The notes below the pieces were generated by a model. It was not told the DNA's origin and searched no databases. It was given only the letters and a program-made list of their open reading frames with translations. Shown here piece by piece: positions 59,386 through 64,000 of a stretch of 64,000 nucleotides of DNA. This DNA is from an uncultured Akkermansia sp. (GTDB lineage: Bacteria > Verrucomicrobiota > Verrucomicrobiia > Verrucomicrobiales > Akkermansiaceae). Within the stretch, counting starts at the first letter, position 1. Each line of letters opens with the position of its first letter. The position numbers and the translations under genes were made by a program. The DNA lies in assembly GCA_947589345.1 (NCBI GenBank), contig CANQAC010000006.1, positions 1 through 64,000 on the forward strand, in the 5' to 3' direction.

Positions 59386-60507
59386 ATGGAGTTATCCGCG
59401 AGAGAGGCCCTCATCACGCTCAACCTCATACCGGGATTGGGTTCGGTGCGTATCCGCAGTCTGTTGGAGCATTTCGGTTCAGCCGACCTCGTGCTGGCCG
59501 CACCGAAGAATCTGCTCTGTCAGGTGCCGCTTTTGGGAGACAAACTGGCGACAGCCATTGCCGACTGGAGGCACTGCACGCATGTTCACGCCGAGATGGA
59601 CTGCGCCCAACGGGCCGGCGTCCGCATCACCACCTTGCTGGACCGGGAGTATCCGGATGCTCTGCGCGTCATGAGTGATCCGCCTGTTGTGCTGTACTCC
59701 CTCGGCGAATGGGAGCAGACGGATGCCGACCATGCCGTAGCTGTGGTAGGCACCCGACTAGCCTCTCCCTACGGTCTCAACTGCGCGCGAGGCATCAGCC
59801 GGGAGTTGGCGGATGCCGGCTGCTGCATTCTCTCCGGGATGGCGCGCGGGATTGACACCGCAGCGCACTTGGGCGCACTGGACGCCGGCGGGCGCACCAT
59901 TGCCATACTCGGCGGGGGACTCTCTTCCATCTTCCCGCCCGAAAATGTGACGCTGGCGGAGCGCATTGCGGACGGACACGGAGCCGTGGTCAGCGAATTT
60001 CCCATGAACATGCGTCCCTCGCGCAACAGCTTCCCGCAGCGGAATCGTCTCGTTGCAGCGTGGAGCTGCGCCACGCTCGTGGTGGAAGCGGGCGGTCGCA
60101 GCGGGGCTCTGCATACGGCCGGACTCGCAGGCGACCTCGGCAAAACTGTTTTTGCCGTGCCGGGATCCGTCAGCACAACATCCTCCCTGGGCTGCCACCG
60201 TCTCATTCGCGATGGAGCCATCCTCTGTACCTGTGCGGCTGATCTTATCGGCGATATGGGATGGGAAGCGGACCATCAAAAACAGCTCCCGCTGTTTTCG
60301 CCATCATCAGCGCCCCCGCAACGCGACCCCATTTTAGCGGCCCTAGCCGCCGGGCACCGTACGCTGGACGCCCTGTGCAGCGCGCTCGGCATGAAAGCCG
60401 CCGAGATCACACCGCAACTGATGCGCCTGCAAATTGAGCGACGCATCACACCCGCCCCGGGAGGCGCTTTTGAACTCTGTCCCTCCTCCCCCACCGCCGC
60501 TAAGTGA
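59386..60507 (+). CDS. dprA: DNA-processing protein DprA
   Basis: 373 residues. DprA loads RecA on single-stranded DNA during natural transformation. The N-terminal SAM-like helical region (LITLNLIPGLGSVRIRSLLE) leads to the Rossmann fold with VAVVGTRLASPYG, CILSGMARGIDTAAHLGAL, ILGGGLSSIFPPEN, EFPMNMRPSRNSFPQRNRLV and VVEAGGRSGALHTAGLAG. The C-terminal 70 residues contain a winged-helix-like part (GHRTLDALCSALGMKAAEI). The last 8 bp overlap a convergent recombinase gene. With recJ nearby it hints at competence or recombination functions. Confidence 0.96.
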   Translation: MELSAREALITLNLIPGLGSVRIRSLLEHFGSADLVLAAPKNLLCQVPLLGDKLATAIADWRHCTHVHAEMDCAQRAGVRITTLLDREYPDALRVMSDPPVVLYSLGEWEQTDADHAVAVVGTRLASPYGLNCARGISRELADAGCCILSGMARGIDTAAHLGALDAGGRTIAILGGGLSSIFPPENVTLAERIADGHGAVVSEFPMNMRPSRNSFPQRNRLVAAWSCATLVVEAGGRSGALHTAGLAGDLGKTVFAVPGSVSTTSSLGCHRLIRDGAILCTCAADLIGDMGWEADHQKQLPLFSPSSAPPQRDPILAALAAGHRTLDALCSALGMKAAEITPQLMRLQIERRITPAPGGAFELCPSSPTAAK

Positions 60508-61501
60508 AGAAACGCCGCGCGGTGGATGATGAAACGTGCCGCACGTTGAGATACCGGGTGCGCAACAAATTGCAATCGCGATGTCCCATCTCTTCCTGCA
60601 ACTGGATCAAGTTGTGGAATCGTTTCAGATGCAGCGAGGCAAACGTGTGCCGCATCACATCCCGTTGCCAGCGCTTAATGCCCGCCCGCAGCCGAAGGCG
60701 ACGCCACAGCCGAGTCCAATTCCGCGGGGCGATGTGATCATTCGGCGGGCAGCGATAATCCAGCAGCTCTTTGGCCCCGCCGCGCAACGGCACAGCACGG
60801 GGACCGCCTGTCTTACTCGCTCGTCCCTCGATGTACACAACCTTTTCGCGGCGGTCGATGTCCCGCCAACGCAAGCGTCGGACCTCCCCCGGTCGCACCC
60901 CGCAGAAGAGCAGCAGCTGGGTGGCGGGCAGCATCGAGCGCAAATCAGCATCCCGACAAGTACGCATGATCGAGCGTATCTGCGCCCCGGTCAGCGGCTG
61001 GATGCGCTCCTCAAAGACCGGCGGACTCTCGAGCGCCTTGACCGGATTGGTCTGGCACCATCCGCGCCTCATCCCGTACGAAAACACGCTGTGCAGCACC
61101 GCTTTCGCCTTGCGGAACACATGCGGGCTGTAGCCGAAGTGATTATGCAAGAGATCAAAGCAATGATCACTCGTCATGCTGCGCAAAGGCAGTGAGCAAA
61201 ATTGCACACAGCGCAACATCCGATTTGTGTACGAGCGCAAATCGGCCATCGTACTTGGTCGGCGGTGGCGGCGCGCAAGCAAGCTTTCCTTCACAGCATG
61301 CTCGAAGGATACGCTTCGGTCTTGCTCGGCCACACCGCTCACACCCGTCCGAACGACCCGACGGAATGCGTTGATGATTTCATCCTTGTCGGATTGAGTC
61401 ACGCTGGCCTCCTCGGTAAACTCGACAAAAAGCCGCATGATATCCATAGGACTCACGGGGAGTTTGCCGACCAATTCATGGTGTAGAATTTGTTCTATCA
61501 T
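60500..61501 (-). CDS. Tyrosine recombinase / integrase
   Basis: 333 residues from ATG 61501. The C-terminal catalytic domain has LLFCGVRPGEVRRLRW (first Arg), a Lys in SKTGGPRAV, the DVMRHTFASLHL box (second Arg; the leading His of HxxR is Asp) and EMGHRDCNLLRTRYLNV with GH and the nucleophile Tyr. The N-terminal part includes a SAM-like core-binding domain (VSFEHAVKESLLARRHRRPSTMADLRSY). No flanking att repeats or phage genes are seen, so it could be a chromosomal XerC/D-type enzyme or a remnant. Start fixed by a -10 box 6 nt upstream; a longer frame from 61636 lacks support. Confidence 0.85.
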   Translation of the reverse strand: MIEQILHHELVGKLPVSPMDIMRLFVEFTEEASVTQSDKDEIINAFRRVVRTGVSGVAEQDRSVSFEHAVKESLLARRHRRPSTMADLRSYTNRMLRCVQFCSLPLRSMTSDHCFDLLHNHFGYSPHVFRKAKAVLHSVFSYGMRRGWCQTNPVKALESPPVFEERIQPLTGAQIRSIMRTCRDADLRSMLPATQLLLFCGVRPGEVRRLRWRDIDRREKVVYIEGRASKTGGPRAVPLRGGAKELLDYRCPPNDHIAPRNWTRLWRRLRLRAGIKRWQRDVMRHTFASLHLKRFHNLIQLQEEMGHRDCNLLRTRYLNVRHVSSSTARRFFT

Positions 61502-61507
61502 CAGACG

Positions 61508-61536
61508 AATATGCCCCAAGCCCTCTGTTTTGGCAA
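61508..61536 (-). promoter_or_regulatory. Leaderless-type promoter of the recombinase gene
   Basis: Minus strand TTGCCA (61536-61531), a 17-bp spacer and CATATT (61513-61508), 6 nt before ATG 61501. Confidence 0.65.
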
Positions 61537-61699
61537 GCATTGCAGGGGGCGCCGGGCGGCTACCCATCGTGGGCTGCAAGCGGGGGAGAATCCGGGGAAA
61601 ATTCCCCCTTGGACGCAACTCAAAAACACGCTGCACGGACGGGATGAAAACTCATGGGGGAATTTTTGTCGGGACGGGCGTACCCCCATTTGCTAAAGC

Positions 61700-61728
61700 T
61701 TGCCAAAATGATCATCGTGTGGTAGAGT
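61700..61728 (+). promoter_or_regulatory. Leaderless-type promoter of recJ
   Basis: TTGCCA (61700-61705), a 17-bp spacer and TAGAGT (61723-61728), 6 nt before ATG 61735. Confidence 0.72.
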
Positions 61729-61734
61729 CAGCTC

Positions 61735-63447
61735 ATGAGAGCTAAGTTCCATTGGGCTCTGCGCCCGATGAACGGGAGTGTTGACTTCGGCGAGAAGCTG
61801 AATGAGGAGCTTCCGCTATTGATTCGGAAGCTGATGGCGCAGCGCGGCATCAGCGGGCAGTCCATGGCGGAGCGCTACCTGCGACCGCGCCTGACTGATT
61901 TGGGCGACCCTTTTATCATGCAGGGCATGCGGGAAGCCGTGGAGCGCATTCTGCGCGCGGCTGACAGCGGGGAGTACGTGTGCATCTACGGCGACTACGA
62001 TGTCGATGGAGTAAGCGCCGTCACCTTGCTGCACGAGGTGCTGAATGCGTACGGGGTGGAACACTCATACTTCATACCGACGCGCACTCGGGAGGGATAT
62101 GGCCTGAGTCACCGCGGCATCCTCAACGCCATGAAGCTCTGCAACCGCCGCCCGACCTTGCTCATCACGGTGGACTGCGGCACGTCGTCTGTGGAGGAAG
62201 TCGACGAGTTGGCCCGTCTGGGAGTGGACGTCATCATCCTCGACCACCACGAAGGAGGCACGCATGGAAAACCGCGTGCCGTGGCTATCGTGAACGCCAA
62301 ATTGGAGGAAGAAAGCGAGTTCACCTACCTGTGCAGCGCGGGGGTTGTCTTCAAGTTGGCCCACGCGCTGATGAAACAGCGGCGGTTGACGGACTTCGAC
62401 CTGAAAAAGTATCTGGATGTCGTCGCCGTCGCCACCGTGGCCGACATCGTGCCGCTCGTCAAAGAAAACCGCCTGCTCACGCGCACCGGGTTGAAGTTTG
62501 TGGGAGACGCCGGCGGAAACATCGGGCTGCGCATCCTGGCCGAAGTCGCCGGGCTGAAGCTGCCCGCCACATCCAGTCACATCTCCTTCCGCATCGGCCC
62601 GCGCCTCAATGCCGCCGGTCGCATGGGTTCCCCGCAGGACGCGCTGGAACTGCTCACCACGCACAATGAACGGCGAGCTCGCGAGCTGGCCGCCTGTTTG
62701 GAAGAACACAACCTTCAGCGCCAGGCGGAGGAAGAACGCATCCGGAGCGAGGCCATGCAAATGATCGCGGAACATCCCGAAATGCAAAACAGCCGCGTCA
62801 TCGTACTCGGCTCGCGCAATTGGCACCCCGGCGTGGTCGGCATCGTGGCTTCGTCGCTCATGCGCCGGTACTACAAACCCGCCTTCATCATCTCATTCGA
62901 CGAGCAGGGGAATGGGAAGGGATCCGGCAGATCCGTACCGGGCATCTCTCTGGTGGACGCGCTGCACGCCTGCGCCGATTGCATCGTAGCCGGCGGCGGC
63001 CACGACATGGCGGCCGGTCTGGAGCTGCGTGAAGATCAAATCGATGCCTTCCGACAGGCCTTCGATGCCTACGTGAGGAACCACAGCGCGGAGGAGCAGC
63101 TCGACCCGGTGTTGAATATTGACGCCGAGGTTTCCTTTGATGAAATATCCGTCGATCTCCTGGAGAGCTACGCGTTGTTGGAGCCGTTCGGCAATTCAAA
63201 CCCTCAGCCCGTCTTTATGAGCCGCAACGTGATGCCGTCCTGCGCGCCGCGCCGCGTTTCCGGCAATCACTTGCGCTTTTCGCTCCACCAGGGCAATTTT
63301 GAGCAGGAAGCCGTTTTCTTTAACGCCGCGGACGTGCCTTTGCCGGACCCCCCGTGGGACATCGTCTTCAGCTTGGAGCGCAATCATTGGAAAGGACGCA
63401 CCTTCCTTTCCATCATCCTGCAGGACATACGCGCGAGTGAACCATGA
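61735..63447 (+). CDS. recJ: Single-stranded-DNA-specific exonuclease RecJ
   Basis: 570 residues, standard. A 5'-3' exonuclease of the DHH phosphoesterase family, acting in recombination and mismatch repair. Seen: CIYGDYDVDGVSAVTLL (motif I), LLITVDCGTSS, IILDHHEGG (DHH motif), IGPRLNAAGRMGSPQDALELL and the DHHA1 segment NWHPGVVGIVASSL with GKGSGRSVPG and AGGGHDMAAGLEL. The C-terminal OB-like part (ALLEPFGNSNPQPVFMSR) is complete. The stop overlaps the start of the next gene (ATGA). Confidence 0.97.
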   Translation: MRAKFHWALRPMNGSVDFGEKLNEELPLLIRKLMAQRGISGQSMAERYLRPRLTDLGDPFIMQGMREAVERILRAADSGEYVCIYGDYDVDGVSAVTLLHEVLNAYGVEHSYFIPTRTREGYGLSHRGILNAMKLCNRRPTLLITVDCGTSSVEEVDELARLGVDVIILDHHEGGTHGKPRAVAIVNAKLEEESEFTYLCSAGVVFKLAHALMKQRRLTDFDLKKYLDVVAVATVADIVPLVKENRLLTRTGLKFVGDAGGNIGLRILAEVAGLKLPATSSHISFRIGPRLNAAGRMGSPQDALELLTTHNERRARELAACLEEHNLQRQAEEERIRSEAMQMIAEHPEMQNSRVIVLGSRNWHPGVVGIVASSLMRRYYKPAFIISFDEQGNGKGSGRSVPGISLVDALHACADCIVAGGGHDMAAGLELREDQIDAFRQAFDAYVRNHSAEEQLDPVLNIDAEVSFDEISVDLLESYALLEPFGNSNPQPVFMSRNVMPSCAPRRVSGNHLRFSLHQGNFEQEAVFFNAADVPLPDPPWDIVFSLERNHWKGRTFLSIILQDIRASEP

Positions 63448-64000
63448 TGCTTCGCCGTACCAGAACCCCGTCCTCCCCCGTCGAACACGGGGACTGGCGC
63501 ATCCCGCTCGACAAGCCGGAGGATGCGGAGCATCTGCCCCCGCAGGACATGGGCGTGTGGCGCAAGCTCAAGCTGCGCGTCGCCTATTGGCAAGCCGCCC
63601 CGGCAGCCAGTCATACCGCGTCGGTTCAGGACGACGAGCCGCCCGTCGTACCGGTAGCCGGCTGGACGCGTGCGCTGCGCCTGCTGTTGGCGTGGGGCGT
63701 TCTGCTTCCGCTCTCGATCCTCATGGTCTATGCCTTGCTGCTGCACCTCTACCACCACGCCGGCGCGACCGTGGGGCACAAAAGCTTCTGGCTGAGCGTG
63801 CCGGTGTGGTACAGTCTGCTGGGGGCCGGGGCTTTTATCTCGCTGGTGATCTCCCGCGTGGCGCTGCCGGTCATGGTGTACGTTTACGTCGTGGGGCATG
63901 AGCTCACGCACGCCATCGCCGCCAAACTCTGCCTCGGCAAGGTTCAGACGCTCAGCATCGACCTGAATGGCGGCTACGTTGAAACCGACACCGACAACCT
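63444..64000 (+). CDS. Membrane zinc metalloprotease-like protein (5' part)
   Basis: Read through to the window edge without a stop, so only the first 185 residues are visible. A polar N-terminus of about 75 residues precedes two membrane segments (LLLAWGVLLPLSILMVYALL and LLGAGAFISLVISRVALPVMVYVYVV). The second runs directly into HELTH, an HExxH zinc motif within the helix (VVGHELTHAIAAKLCLG), as in membrane-embedded metalloproteases of the site-2 type. The rest of the active site lies beyond the window. Coupled to recJ by a 4-bp overlap. Function inferred from the motif only. Confidence 0.7.
   Translation, partial: MMLRRTRTPSSPVEHGDWRIPLDKPEDAEHLPPQDMGVWRKLKLRVAYWQAAPAASHTASVQDDEPPVVPVAGWTRALRLLLAWGVLLPLSILMVYALLLHLYHHAGATVGHKSFWLSVPVWYSLLGAGAFISLVISRVALPVMVYVYVVGHELTHAIAAKLCLGKVQTLSIDLNGGYVETDTDN

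Noticed and set aside
1-64000. CRISPR array, rRNA genes, complete insertion sequence or prophage
   Set aside because: No repeat-spacer pattern, rRNA sequence, transposase or phage structural gene was found; the only direct array is the 12-bp tandem repeat at 1-72.

Overview
The window is a dense, mostly single-copy chromosomal segment of a free-standing bacterium, with about 60 protein genes, five tRNA genes and a tmRNA. Base composition is moderately GC-rich. Gene content (bacterial infA, prfB, ssrA and rpsM-rpsK-rpsD, a secreted GH95 fucosidase, a GT10-type transferase, and ExbB/ExbD and FHA proteins) suggests a Gram-negative host-associated bacterium. A member of the Verrucomicrobiota, perhaps Akkermansia-like, is my best guess, but this is inference from content and no marker was compared.

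Layout. 1-1.9 kb: a 12-bp tandem repeat and an AbiEi/AbiEii toxin-antitoxin pair on the minus strand. 1.9-8.1 kb: a divergent operon of an FHA-like/zinc-ribbon/P-loop GTPase, a protein resembling the N-terminal domain of GTPase-associated protein 1 (GAP1), a large single-pass membrane protein, a YfcE-type phosphoesterase and a Sfp-type phosphopantetheinyl transferase. 8.1-12.7 kb: a membrane protein, then an FHA protein coupled to a GH95 lipoprotein. 12.8-21.9 kb: housekeeping (tRNA-Arg, tmRNA, tRNA-Gly, transketolase, RecQ, IF-1, L13-S9, tRNA-Ala, tRNA-Val, S4-S11-S13). 22-32.5 kb: GT10 transferase, acyl-activating enzyme, tRNA-Asp, a degenerate NAD-synthetase homologue, a lipoprotein, pyrF-thyA-folA, and a glf-glycosyltransferase pair. 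32.7-36.2 kb: alpha/beta hydrolase, LysR, a flavin-binding protein and an aldo/keto reductase. 36.4-42.9 kb: lipoprotein, AT-hook protein, NSS transporter with its small subunit, prs, a Bax-inhibitor-like protein and a Jag-like protein. 43-46.4 kb: tRNA-His and a serS-exbB-exbD operon with two small accessory membrane proteins. 46.8-64 kb: thioesterase, UvrA paralogue, zinc/manganese ABC importer, psd, xseA operon, trmD-prfB, nadC-dprA, a lone tyrosine recombinase, recJ and the start of a membrane metalloprotease gene.

The most striking global feature is transcriptional. About twenty genes have a good -35/-10 pair whose -10 box lies only 5-14 nt before the start codon. Most of these mRNAs should therefore be leaderless or nearly so, and Shine-Dalgarno sequences are rare. 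In several genes an apparent upstream TTG start is in fact the -35 box, so promoter position was used to choose starts. The best candidate for an undescribed system is the GTPase cassette at 1.9-7.0 kb, which sits back to back with a toxin-antitoxin pair. Its GTPase and GAP1-like parts recall GTPase-centred conflict or signalling systems, but the third, membrane-bound partner is not one I recognise.
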